A DNA stretch of 39,640 nt, taken from assembly GCA_028681275.1 (NCBI GenBank), contig JAQUIV010000005.1, positions 1 to 39,640 of the forward strand, written 5' to 3'. Below are positions 31,350 through 39,600 of the stretch, piece by piece. Both the position numbers and the translations under genes were made by a program. The notes under the pieces were generated by a model. The model did no database searches and was not told the DNA's origin. It saw only the letters and a list, made by a program, of their open reading frames with translations. Within the stretch, counting starts at the first letter, position 1, and the number at the start of each line of letters is the position of its first letter. Source of the DNA: Aliarcobacter sp. (GTDB lineage Bacteria > Campylobacterota > Campylobacteria > Campylobacterales > Arcobacteraceae).

Positions 31350-32576
31350 TCATTTCCCCAAACTCTTCCCAACTAAATACCCACTCGCCCATGCAAATTG
31401 AAGGTTAAAACCTCCCCTATTTCCTACTATATCTAGAACTTCTCCTGCGAAATATAGCCCTTTACATAACTTACTCTCATAAGTTTTATTATCAACTTCA
31501 GCAGTTCTTACACCTCCGCCACTAGCTTCTGCGTGACCGAAACCTTGAGTGTCTACAACTTTCATTTTCCATTGGTTTAGTTGAAATGCTATTGCTTTTA
31601 TCTGTTTTGCGTTTATATCAGAGGCTTTTGTGTTTAGGTCAATTTTGCAAATATCTAATAAAACTGGTGCTATTTTATTTGACACCATTCCAGTTAAAAT
31701 ATCAACTGCTTTTTGAGTTGGTAGGTTTTTAAATAGGCTTTGTATTTGGTCGGCTAGGTCATTTCTATTTATTTTTGGGAAGAAGTTTATTGCTATTTTT
31801 ACATCTTGGTATAAACTCAAGTTTAAAGCTGCTAGTTGTGAAATATCAAGTATTGCAAAACCTGAAACTCCATAACTTGTAAACAACACATCTCCAAAAA
31901 TCTCTTGCTCTAAATTTCCATTTATAAACAGACTTACATTACACTCTTTTTTTACACCTTGAAGTTTTCCATTATATGAAGCTTCTGTTTGAAGTCCTAC
32001 AAGTGAAGGATAAGTTGGATTAAAACTGTGTCCAAATTTTGAAGCAAAGTCTAAACCACTCTCATTTGCATTTAGTTGTGGAGCTGCTCCTAAACCATTT
32101 GAAATTAGAACTTTGTCATAGTTTTTGTATTCCAATTCTTGCGTTTTTACTACAAATTTATCTTCTATTTTTTCTATATCTTTTATAAAAGTTTCCAAAT
32201 ATAGATTTATATCCAACTCTTTTAGGGCTAGTTCCAAAAGATTTACTACTGATTTTGCTTCATTTGACAAGGGATATACTTTTCCACTTGGTTTTATATC
32301 AAGTAAAAGGCCAATACTTTTGCAGAATTTTTCAAAGGCTTTGAAATCAAACTCTTTTAATGCAAAATTTACAAAATCAGGATTTTCACCTAAATAGTTT
32401 TTTGAAGTGATTGTTGTATTTGAGATATTACATCTTCCATTTCCCGAAGCCAATATCTTTTTACCTATACTTTTATTTGCATCAAATAAATCTATTTGTA
32501 AATTTTTGTTTAATCTTTTGGCTGTAATTGCAGCCATTATTCCTGCTGCTCCTGCGCCTATTATTGCTATTTTCAA
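31350..32576 (-). CDS. BaiN/HI0933-family flavoprotein
   Basis: 408 residues. The FAD-binding Rossmann motif IAIIGAGAAGIMAAITAKRL is at the N-terminus. Family signatures include IGKKILASGNGRCNISNTT and, at the C-terminus, AEVLDIVGNRGGFNLQFAWA-type EVLDIVGNRGGFNLQFAWAS. The HI0933/BaiN (YhiN) group are NAD(P)/FAD oxidoreductases, mostly of unknown substrate; BaiN acts on bile acids in gut Clostridia. That role should not be assumed here. It is divergent from the MoxR gene. Confidence 0.9.
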   Translation of the reverse strand: MKIAIIGAGAAGIMAAITAKRLNKNLQIDLFDANKSIGKKILASGNGRCNISNTTITSKNYLGENPDFVNFALKEFDFKAFEKFCKSIGLLLDIKPSGKVYPLSNEAKSVVNLLELALKELDINLYLETFIKDIEKIEDKFVVKTQELEYKNYDKVLISNGLGAAPQLNANESGLDFASKFGHSFNPTYPSLVGLQTEASYNGKLQGVKKECNVSLFINGNLEQEIFGDVLFTSYGVSGFAILDISQLAALNLSLYQDVKIAINFFPKINRNDLADQIQSLFKNLPTQKAVDILTGMVSNKIAPVLLDICKIDLNTKASDINAKQIKAIAFQLNQWKMKVVDTQGFGHAEASGGGVRTAEVDNKTYESKLCKGLYFAGEVLDIVGNRGGFNLQFAWASGYLVGKSLGK

Positions 32577-32613
32577 ATCTATCCCTAAAATATTTTTTTT
32601 GATTATAGCTAAT

Positions 32614-32633
32614 AGACTCTTTCAGACTCTTTC
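32614..32633. repeat. tandem 10-bp repeat in the moxR upstream region
   Basis: AGACTCTTTC occurs twice with no spacer between the divergent flavoprotein and MoxR genes. The 10-base period would place two identical protein contacts on the same face of the helix. Confidence 0.5.
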
Positions 32634-32684
32634 AAATATGAGGAACGATTATTGCAATAAACTTCCCATAAATAAAGGATATTC

Positions 32685-33686
32685 ATGAATCCACAAAAAA
32701 TAAAACGATCAGTAGAACACTTAATTGAAAGAAAAGTACCTATATTCTTATGGGGACCTCCTGGTATTGGAAAATCTTCAATCATTGCACAAATTGCAAA
32801 GGAAAAAGCAATTGCTTGTATAGATTTACGACTTTCTTTACTTGACCCAACGGACTTAAGGGGAATTCCATTTTTTGATGCTGTTAATCAAACGGCTATT
32901 TGGGCACCAGCTTCTTTTTTACCTGATGGTAGTATCAAAGAGGGAATTTTGTTTTTAGATGAGTTAAACACAGCAGCTCCAATGGTTCAAGCTTCTGCTT
33001 ATCAATTAATTCTTGATAGAAAAATTGGTGAATACACTCTTCCTGATGGTTGGTCAATAGTTGCAGCTGGAAATAGAGAAAGTGATAGAGGTGTAGTTTT
33101 TAGAATGGCTGCACCACTTGCAAATAGATTTATTCACCTTGATATGGAAGTGAGCGTTGATGACTGGAGAGTTTGGGCGATGAATTCTAATATTGATTTA
33201 TCGATTATCTCATTTATCTCTTATAGACCCGATGCTCTATTTACATTTAACACTCAAAGTGATACAAAAGCCTTTGCAACTCCACGAACTTGGGCTTATG
33301 TAAATGAGATTTTACTTTCAAATCCAGAAGATGATTTACTTATGTCACTAGTTAGTGGAGCAATTGGTGAAGAGTTAGCTGCTTCATTTTTAGGTTTTAA
33401 ATCTGTAATAAAAGATTTACCTGATATGGATGGAATTTTTGAGGGAACAATAACACAAACTCCAACTGATGCTTCTGCTTTACATATTTTATGTACTGCT
33501 TTGACTTTAAGAGTAAATGAAGATACAAGAACAAAAGAGTTAGACAATCTTTTAAGTTACACCTTAAATCTTCCAGGAGAGTTTGCGGTGATGATAATTC
33601 AAGATTTAAGACAAAGAGATATTGAACTTGATTATCTAAAAAATTGGCCTTTGTGGATGAAAAAATTCAACACTCTGCTTAGATAA
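32685..33686 (+). CDS. MoxR-type AAA+ ATPase
   Basis: 333 residues. Walker A is WGPPGIGKSS (about 23-32), Walker B is GILFLDELNTA (about 88-98), and sensor 1 lies in WSIVAAGNRESDRG. These are typical of the MoxR/CbbQ group of chaperone-like ATPases. It is paired with a VWA protein gene three bases downstream, the usual MoxR-VWA unit, which together remodels or inserts metals and cofactors into target proteins. The client is unknown here. GGA precedes the ATG, and there is an A/T-rich divergent promoter region with a tandem repeat. Confidence 0.9.
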   Translation: MNPQKIKRSVEHLIERKVPIFLWGPPGIGKSSIIAQIAKEKAIACIDLRLSLLDPTDLRGIPFFDAVNQTAIWAPASFLPDGSIKEGILFLDELNTAAPMVQASAYQLILDRKIGEYTLPDGWSIVAAGNRESDRGVVFRMAAPLANRFIHLDMEVSVDDWRVWAMNSNIDLSIISFISYRPDALFTFNTQSDTKAFATPRTWAYVNEILLSNPEDDLLMSLVSGAIGEELAASFLGFKSVIKDLPDMDGIFEGTITQTPTDASALHILCTALTLRVNEDTRTKELDNLLSYTLNLPGEFAVMIIQDLRQRDIELDYLKNWPLWMKKFNTLLR

Positions 33687-33689
33687 ATT

Positions 33690-34820
33690 ATGAATGCTGA
33701 TATTTTATTAACAAAAGCAAAAAGCCAATTAACTTCAAAATATCCCTATTTCGGGATGTTAGCTTCAAGATTAAAACATGAAGAAAATGAAAATATTCGC
33801 TCTTACGCAAGTAATGGAAAAAGATTTTTATACAATCCAACTTTTGTTGAAAGTTGCAGTATCGAAGAATTATCTTTTGTTTTGACAAACTGCGTTATGC
33901 ACCATATTTTAGCACACCAACAAAGAAAACTAAAAAGAAAAGGTTTTCTTTGGCAACTTGCAACTGATTTTGCAATCAATAATCTACTTTTTAAAAATGG
34001 AATAAAAATCCCAAATGGTGCAAATTTTGATAAAAAATACAAAAATATGTACGCAGAAGAAATTTATGAAGCCCTAAAAAAAGAGAGAATTGAAGCTGGA
34101 TTTGATGCTTATGAAGAAGATATTAAAGAAAACGAACAAGAAGAAAACCAAGAAAACAAATTTACAAAAGTAAAAAATATAGAAGAAAACTTAGATGAAA
34201 GAGACGAAGAACAGTGGGAATATGCTTCAACTTTAGCAAAAGAGGTAGCAATACGAAAATCACTTATGCCTTTAGGTTTTGAAAGGTTAGCCAAAAAAGT
34301 AGTAGCCCAAAATATAGATTGGAAATTTGAACTATACAACGCCATAAATCGCCACATGAGAAACAACTATGCTTTTATGCCACCAAATAAAAAACATCTT
34401 TACAGAGGTTTTGCCCTTCCATCACTTACAAGTGATACTTTGAGTTTAATAGTTGCCATTGACACCTCAGGTTCTATTCAAGAGGAGATTTTGGGAGCAT
34501 TTATAGAAGAGTTTAAAACCATCATGCAAAACTTCCCAGCGGTGAATATTGAACTTCTAATAGCAGATGCAAAAGTTCATGCCCATTATAGTTTTAGAGG
34601 TGCTGAAGATATGGATTTTGTATTAAAAGGTGGAGGAGGAACGGACTATCGTCCCGTTTTTGAATACATCGATGCAAACTTTCCAATGTCAAGTATGCTC
34701 TTATATTTCACCGATGGAGATGGAATTTTCCCAAGAATCCCACCATCGTATGAAGTTCTTTGGGCTTTGTCAAATAAAAAAGAGAGAATTCCATTTGGTA
34801 GAGCTTTGGTGATTTTTTAA
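33690..34820 (+). CDS. VWA-like protein with DUF2201 metallopeptidase-like N-terminus
   Basis: 376 residues. The N-terminal half fits the putative-metallopeptidase DUF2201 region: NCVMHHILAHQQRK (about 67-80) and WQLATDFAINNLLF. The HxxxH there has Ile where a zinc peptidase would carry the catalytic Glu, so peptidase activity is doubtful. An acidic stretch (EEDIKENEQEENQE) links to a VWA-like domain with the MIDAS motif IVAIDTSGSIQ (about 254-264) and GGGGTDYRPVF. It is translated with MoxR and is its likely adaptor. It may present substrates to the ATPase. Confidence 0.87.
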   Translation: MNADILLTKAKSQLTSKYPYFGMLASRLKHEENENIRSYASNGKRFLYNPTFVESCSIEELSFVLTNCVMHHILAHQQRKLKRKGFLWQLATDFAINNLLFKNGIKIPNGANFDKKYKNMYAEEIYEALKKERIEAGFDAYEEDIKENEQEENQENKFTKVKNIEENLDERDEEQWEYASTLAKEVAIRKSLMPLGFERLAKKVVAQNIDWKFELYNAINRHMRNNYAFMPPNKKHLYRGFALPSLTSDTLSLIVAIDTSGSIQEEILGAFIEEFKTIMQNFPAVNIELLIADAKVHAHYSFRGAEDMDFVLKGGGGTDYRPVFEYIDANFPMSSMLLYFTDGDGIFPRIPPSYEVLWALSNKKERIPFGRALVIF

Positions 34821-34858
34821 TAAATTTGTTATATCATAAAAATAAAAATTGAGTTTAA

Positions 34859-35428
34859 ATGAAAAACTTTAGATATAAAAAATATATTCCAAATGAATTA
34901 GGTAAAATCATCTATTTTGAAGATTTAATTCCGAAAAAAGTTTTAAGACAAAAACTCTCTTCAAATCTTTTTTCACTCTTTTTTTCAATCTTTGGTTTAG
35001 CTATTTGTATTACGATGTTTTATTACTTTATAATCTCAAATGATTTATTTGGACTCTTTTTTGCTCTGTTATTCTCACCTTTTTTCTTCTATCTTTATAA
35101 ATCAATTTTAGATTTTTTTATCATTGAAATTGGTGTTGTTTGTGACAAAGGAGTAGTTATACTCCATTTAAGAATCGATGATAAGCTAGTTAAAAACAAA
35201 ATTTTTTATTTTGATACAAACTATGAAATAAAAATAGAGGAAAGAAGAAACTTCCATATTGCTGGAAGATATAAATATACCTACGACAAAATCTGCACTT
35301 TTTTTGATAAAAATAAAAAAGTTTTTCAAATCAACTACTCTTTTGTAGATGATAAAAAAAGCTATAAAAAAGAGTTTTTTGATAGTTGTGTTTTGGCTTT
35401 TGAGACTTTTAGGATTACTAAAAAGTGA
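34859..35428 (+). CDS. small membrane protein of unknown function
   Basis: 189 residues, not recognised. A polar N-terminus of about 40 residues is followed by two close membrane helices (about 41-62 and 65-86), then a soluble C-terminal region with alternating beta-strand pattern (GVVCDKGVVILHLRIDDKLV) that could be a PH-like domain. It lies 38 bases after the VWA gene and before the restriction operon. No ribosome site stands out, though GAGTTTAA precedes the ATG. No function is proposed. Confidence 0.65.
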   Translation: MKNFRYKKYIPNELGKIIYFEDLIPKKVLRQKLSSNLFSLFFSIFGLAICITMFYYFIISNDLFGLFFALLFSPFFFYLYKSILDFFIIEIGVVCDKGVVILHLRIDDKLVKNKIFYFDTNYEIKIEERRNFHIAGRYKYTYDKICTFFDKNKKVFQINYSFVDDKKSYKKEFFDSCVLAFETFRITKK

Positions 35429-35515
35429 TTTGATAAAACCTTTACTGCTTTTAAGTTATAATCCACGAAATTATTACAAATTGCCATATTTTAAAGAAAC
35501 ACAAAATCTTTTTTA

Positions 35516-35521
35516 TATAAT
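35516..35521 (+). promoter_or_regulatory. -10 box of the restriction-modification operon
   Basis: TATAAT preceded by a T-run, 31 bases before the endonuclease start codon. A second TATAAT at 35457-35462 may be an alternative promoter. The 123-base gap carries no other clear element. Confidence 0.45.
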
Positions 35522-35551
35522 CACTAAAATAAAATCCAAATGGAGTTTTAA

Positions 35552-36406
35552 ATGTCAAATATTTTAAAAGCATTTATCAACACAATAAACAGTTATCAAA
35601 GCAATGTTTCAACTCTAACAAATGGAAATAATCGCGCAAACAATATGGGAGAAGGACTTGAAGAGTTTATCAAGGATATTTTTGCAGGAACAATAAATGA
35701 AACAAATGAACAAAATAGATTAACTACATTTTCACAAACTTACTCTTATAGTGGAAATAAAAATAATCCACCTGATTTAATACTACAAAATAGTGATGCA
35801 ATAGAAATCAAAAAGCTTGAATCTCACAACACTGCAATAGCACTAAATAGTTCATATCCAAAATCAAAACTTTTTTCAAATAGTTCAATGATTACAACTG
35901 ATTGTAGAACTTGTGAGCAAAATTGGTCTGTAAAAGATATGCTTTATGTGATAGGCAATGTTCCCAAAAATACAAATAGTTTAAAATCTTTATGGTTTGT
36001 ATATGGAGATTGTTTTTGTGCAGATAAAGAAGTGTATGAAAGGATAAAAGATACTATTTCAACGGGTATCACAACTATCCCAAATGTAGAATTTACAGAA
36101 ACTAACGAGCTTGGAAAAGTAAAAAAAGTTGACCCGCTTGGAATTACAGATTTAAGAATCCGTGGAATGTGGCATATTGAAAATCCTACAAAAATATTTA
36201 ATTATCTTTATAGATATGATGAAACGAAATCTTTTCAACTTATTTGTTTGATGAAAAAAGAGAAATATGAATCTTTGCCTTTAGCGGATAGACAAATAAT
36301 AGAAAATTTGAATAATCCAAATGTTAGTGTAAGTGATGTAAGAATCAAAAATCCAAATAATCCTGTTCAGTTGATGGATGGTAAATTATTGGTGTTTGGA
36401 GTATAA
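35552..36406 (+). CDS. NgoPII-family type II restriction endonuclease (GGCC)
   Basis: 284 residues, close to the 278 of R.NgoPII. Recognisable shared stretches are NNRANNMGEGLEEFIKDIFA, IALNSSYPKSKLFSNSSMIT and LGITDLRIRGMWHIENPTKI. The PD-(D/E)xK active site is NPPD (D75) and then IEIKK (E85, K87). R.NgoPII cuts GG^CC, and that specificity is expected here because the partner methylase also looks GGCC-specific. GGAG lies six bases before the ATG. It is the first gene of a three-gene operon. Confidence 0.88.
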   Translation: MSNILKAFINTINSYQSNVSTLTNGNNRANNMGEGLEEFIKDIFAGTINETNEQNRLTTFSQTYSYSGNKNNPPDLILQNSDAIEIKKLESHNTAIALNSSYPKSKLFSNSSMITTDCRTCEQNWSVKDMLYVIGNVPKNTNSLKSLWFVYGDCFCADKEVYERIKDTISTGITTIPNVEFTETNELGKVKKVDPLGITDLRIRGMWHIENPTKIFNYLYRYDETKSFQLICLMKKEKYESLPLADRQIIENLNNPNVSVSDVRIKNPNNPVQLMDGKLLVFGV

Positions 36407-36409
36407 GTT

Positions 36410-38251
36410 ATGATAAAAACTTTAAAAAACTTATTAATAAAAAAATCTAATAAAGAAATAGATGAAGTTATTACTTTAGAGAGTAAAGAACTTACTAAAG
36501 AAACTGAAATATTTGACAATCATATCGATGATAAACAAGAAGTAAAGATTATTGATAAACCAAAAATATGTTGTATTGATATTGAGGAATCTGATATAAA
36601 TAAACTAAAAGAACAAGGTTTCAATATAGAAATTGGAAGTTTAGGTAGTAAAGTAAAAGTTCCAAATAGAATGCAGAAAGATTGGAATATAGTTTTACCA
36701 AATGCTTATTTTCCAACTAATTTACATGAATTTAATATTACAATTTTAGATTTAGATAATAATAAAACTATTGACTATATACAAAAAGAACATCAAAGAA
36801 ATGAACTTACAGGAACAAGTTCAATGGCTTTATATAGTGCTTATCCTGAAACAATTTTTAATCCTAAACCACTTGGTAGTCATTTACTAAAGAACTCATT
36901 AAATAAATTAGGAAATAAAGAACATTTAATTATTATTTTCTCAACTGAAAATTATGGTGTTGAATATCAAACTTTAGAAATAACAGAAACAAATAATTAT
37001 TTAAAAGACCAATTTAAATATGACATATACTCATTTCAAGATTATGTTCCTCTAAATGGTTCAAAAAATGGGAAAGAAATTATTGTATGTGATAACATAG
37101 AAGCAAAATTAAAAGATTTTTTATCTAAATATACTAATCAAATGCAATACAACCAAACTTTTCATACTTCCTCTTACAATGAATGTTTACCTTTAATTAA
37201 AAATACTAATGGAGATTTTGTTTCTATTCAAATTAATGATGATAATAAAACATACATTTATTTTCCACAAGTTAAAGAAAAAGCAAAATTTTTAAATGAA
37301 TTTCTTTCTGAAATAGCACCAAGTCTTTTCCCTAATTTATTTCCTTATGCTACTTTACATGATTGGAGAAATGAAAAAGATTATTGGCTACCAAAGCATG
37401 AAGTATTATTACAACAAAAAGAAAATTTAATTAAAGAATATGAGCAAAAAATTCAAAATAAAACTAATGAAATAAATAATAATCTAAAAAAGTATTCTTT
37501 TCTTCATAAAATATTAACTGAAACAGATGATGAATTAGTGAGTTCAATTATTAAGTTTTTAAAATGGCTTGGATTTGAAAATATAATAGATATGGATAAA
37601 ACAAAAAATGAAGATGTAGTTTTAGAAGAAGATATTCAAATAAATTTAGAAAATGGTTTACTAATTATTGAATGCAAAGGTATAGGAGGAACTTCAAAAG
37701 ATTCAGAATGTAGTCAAATATCAAAAATTAAACACAGAAGATGTGAAGAACGAAAAGCTTTTGATGTTTTTGCTTTATATATAGTTAATCATCAAAGACA
37801 TATAGCACCATTACAAAGACAAAATCCACCTTTTTCAGAAAACCAAAAAAAAGATGCTTTGCTTGACAAAAGAGGACTATTAACTACTTGGCAATTATAT
37901 AATTTATATTTTGATATTGAAAATGGAATTATTACAAAAGAAGAAGCTAGAGAAACATTATTAGAATTTGGCTTAGTAGAATTTAAACCACAGAATCTAA
38001 CGTATATTGATTCTCCTAAAGAATTTTTTTCAAACAATACTGTTTGTATAATAAATATAAATAATTTTCCATTAGCAGTTAATGATATACTTTTTGTTGA
38101 AAAAGATGGAAAATTTTCTAAAGCAATTATTTTAGAAATAAAACAAAATAACAAATCAGTTAAGATTGCTGACAATGGAGAATTAGGATTGAAATTAAAT
38201 TCTCAAATTAAAAAGAATTCTAAACTATGGAAGAAAGAGTTGACACAATGA
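36410..38251 (+). CDS. unassigned 613-residue protein with PD-(D/E)xK-like nuclease core
   Basis: Not recognised as a known family. An alpha/beta N-terminal region (about 50-325; KPKICCIDIEESDINKLKEQ, EHLIIIFSTENYGVEYQTLE) is followed by a coiled coil (about 331-362). A helix then leads to IKFLKWLGFENII and the core EEDIQINLENGLLIIECKGI (D408, E421, K423), a PD-(D/E)xK-type arrangement as in Mrr-like nucleases. The C-terminus has a small beta region. The gene starts three bases after the endonuclease gene and overlaps the methylase start by four bases, so it sits inside the R-M operon. It could be a second nuclease, a type IV-like backup or a control subunit. Confidence 0.75.
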   Translation: MIKTLKNLLIKKSNKEIDEVITLESKELTKETEIFDNHIDDKQEVKIIDKPKICCIDIEESDINKLKEQGFNIEIGSLGSKVKVPNRMQKDWNIVLPNAYFPTNLHEFNITILDLDNNKTIDYIQKEHQRNELTGTSSMALYSAYPETIFNPKPLGSHLLKNSLNKLGNKEHLIIIFSTENYGVEYQTLEITETNNYLKDQFKYDIYSFQDYVPLNGSKNGKEIIVCDNIEAKLKDFLSKYTNQMQYNQTFHTSSYNECLPLIKNTNGDFVSIQINDDNKTYIYFPQVKEKAKFLNEFLSEIAPSLFPNLFPYATLHDWRNEKDYWLPKHEVLLQQKENLIKEYEQKIQNKTNEINNNLKKYSFLHKILTETDDELVSSIIKFLKWLGFENIIDMDKTKNEDVVLEEDIQINLENGLLIIECKGIGGTSKDSECSQISKIKHRRCEERKAFDVFALYIVNHQRHIAPLQRQNPPFSENQKKDALLDKRGLLTTWQLYNLYFDIENGIITKEEARETLLEFGLVEFKPQNLTYIDSPKEFFSNNTVCIININNFPLAVNDILFVEKDGKFSKAIILEIKQNNKSVKIADNGELGLKLNSQIKKNSKLWKKELTQ

Positions 38252-39255
38252 ACATAATCTCCCTATTCTCAGGTGCTGGTGGTTTAGACTTAGGTTTCCA
38301 TCAAGCAGGATTTAATACTATTTGGGCAAATGAATATGATAAAGAAATTTGGGAAACATTTGAGACAAATTTTTCAGATACAAAACTTGATAGAAGAAGT
38401 ATTGTAAATATCTCATCAAGTGAAATTCCTGAAGCTATTGGACTTATTGGTGGACCTCCTTGCCAAAGTTGGAGTGAAGCTGGAAGTTTAAGAGGAATAA
38501 ATGACAAAAGAGGACAACTGTTTTTTGAATTTATCAGAGTTTTAAGAGATAAAAAACCTCTATTTTTCTTAGCTGAAAATGTATCAGGAATGTTAGCTTC
38601 AAGACATAGTGATGCTTTGGAAAATATCAAAAATCATTTTAAAGAGAGTGGTTATAACTTATCTTTTAAACTTTTAAATGCTTCTGATTATGGAGTTGCA
38701 CAAGATAGAGAAAGAGTATTTTTTGTAGGATTTAGAGATGATTTGGATATAACTTTTAAATTTCCAAAAAAACTTAATCATAAAAAAACACTCAAAGATA
38801 TAATTTGGGATTTAAAGGACAATTCAACAACTCCCGATGAAAAAAACTATACTTTAAACTCTTGTAAAGTATTAAACCATGAATATATGTTGGGTGGATT
38901 TTCATCTATGTATATGTCAAGAAATCGGGTAAGAAGTTGGGATGAACAATCATTTACAATTCAAGCAGGAGGAAGACACGCACCACTTCATCCACAAGCT
39001 CCAAAAATGGAAAAAGTGGGAAAAGATAAACAAGCTTTTATAAGTGGCTATGAACATTTATACAGAAGATTAAGTATTAGAGAGTGCGCAAGAATACAAT
39101 CTTTTCCTGATAATCATAAGTTTTGTTACAAAAATTTAAGTGCTGGATATAAAATGGTTGGAAACGCTGTTCCACCTACTTTGGCTTTTCATTTGGCAAA
39201 AGAGATTATGGAAGTTTTAAAAGAAAAATTAGAGAAAAAAGAAAAAGCTTCATAA
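38248..39255 (+). CDS. DNA (cytosine-5) methyltransferase, M.HaeIII/M.NgoPII type (GGCC)
   Basis: 335 residues. All C5-methylase motifs are present in order: LFSGAGGLDLGF (I), GGPPCQSWSEAG (IV, catalytic C72), AENVSGM (VI), GVAQDRERVFFVGFR (VIII), RRLSIRECARIQSFPD (IX) and GNAVPPT (X). The target-recognition region, including NHEYMLGGFSSMYMSRNRVR and ASGR-like AGGRHAPLHPQAPKM, resembles M.HaeIII, which methylates the inner C of GGCC. The ORF track opens at 38227, but the ATG at 38248 overlaps the upstream stop (ATGA) and starts at motif I. It protects host DNA from the NgoPII-like enzyme. Confidence 0.95.
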   Translation: MNIISLFSGAGGLDLGFHQAGFNTIWANEYDKEIWETFETNFSDTKLDRRSIVNISSSEIPEAIGLIGGPPCQSWSEAGSLRGINDKRGQLFFEFIRVLRDKKPLFFLAENVSGMLASRHSDALENIKNHFKESGYNLSFKLLNASDYGVAQDRERVFFVGFRDDLDITFKFPKKLNHKKTLKDIIWDLKDNSTTPDEKNYTLNSCKVLNHEYMLGGFSSMYMSRNRVRSWDEQSFTIQAGGRHAPLHPQAPKMEKVGKDKQAFISGYEHLYRRLSIRECARIQSFPDNHKFCYKNLSAGYKMVGNAVPPTLAFHLAKEIMEVLKEKLEKKEKAS

Positions 39256-39264
39256 AACTATTTA

Positions 39265-39288
39265 TAGTTGAGTATATTTACTCAACTA
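39265..39288. terminator. bidirectional terminator after the methylase gene
   Basis: TAGTTGAGTA-TATT-TACTCAACTA is a perfect 10-bp stem between convergent genes. Its right arm includes the cupin stop codon. Confidence 0.72.
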
Positions 39289-39600
39289 ATAAAACACCGC
39301 AAACCAAACCGTAGGTTCATCTAAACTAGTAAACTTAACCCGATGTTTTTCCATAGCTTTGATATTCAAACAATCACCTTTTTTTAATTCCACTTCCCTA
39401 TTCTCAAATTCAAGTATTGCAAAACCCTCAAGAAGTAAAACAAATTCACTTTTTTCTTGTTCATACCAAAAATTTTCAGGTGATTTTTGTCCATTTGAAA
39501 CTATTTTTTCTACTTTTATTGTCTCATTTTTGAAAATTTCAAAAAATTTTTCTTCATTTTTATCTACTATTATTTGCTCAAAAATGTTCTGTTTTTCCAT
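39286..39600 (-). CDS. cupin-domain protein
   Basis: 104 residues forming a single small beta-barrel cupin: PENFWYEQEKSEFVLLLEGF is motif 1 and ELKKGDCLNIKAMEKHRV is the motif 2 region with the metal-ligand His. The motif 1 histidines (HxH) are absent (WYEQEKSE), so metal binding may be altered or lost. Substrate and role are unknown. The ATG is preceded by GGAAG. It is convergent with the methylase and probably outside the restriction module. Confidence 0.82.
   Translation of the reverse strand: MEKQNIFEQIIVDKNEEKFFEIFKNETIKVEKIVSNGQKSPENFWYEQEKSEFVLLLEGFAILEFENREVELKKGDCLNIKAMEKHRVKFTSLDEPTVWFAVFY

Noticed and set aside
35349-35567. 72-residue ORF between the membrane protein and the endonuclease
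   Set aside because: It starts inside the preceding gene in another frame and ends in the endonuclease start. It covers the likely promoter and has no family resemblance.
38227-38247. Seven-codon extension of the methylase
   Set aside because: The ATG at 38248 overlaps the upstream stop as ATGA and starts directly at motif I, as usual for this family.
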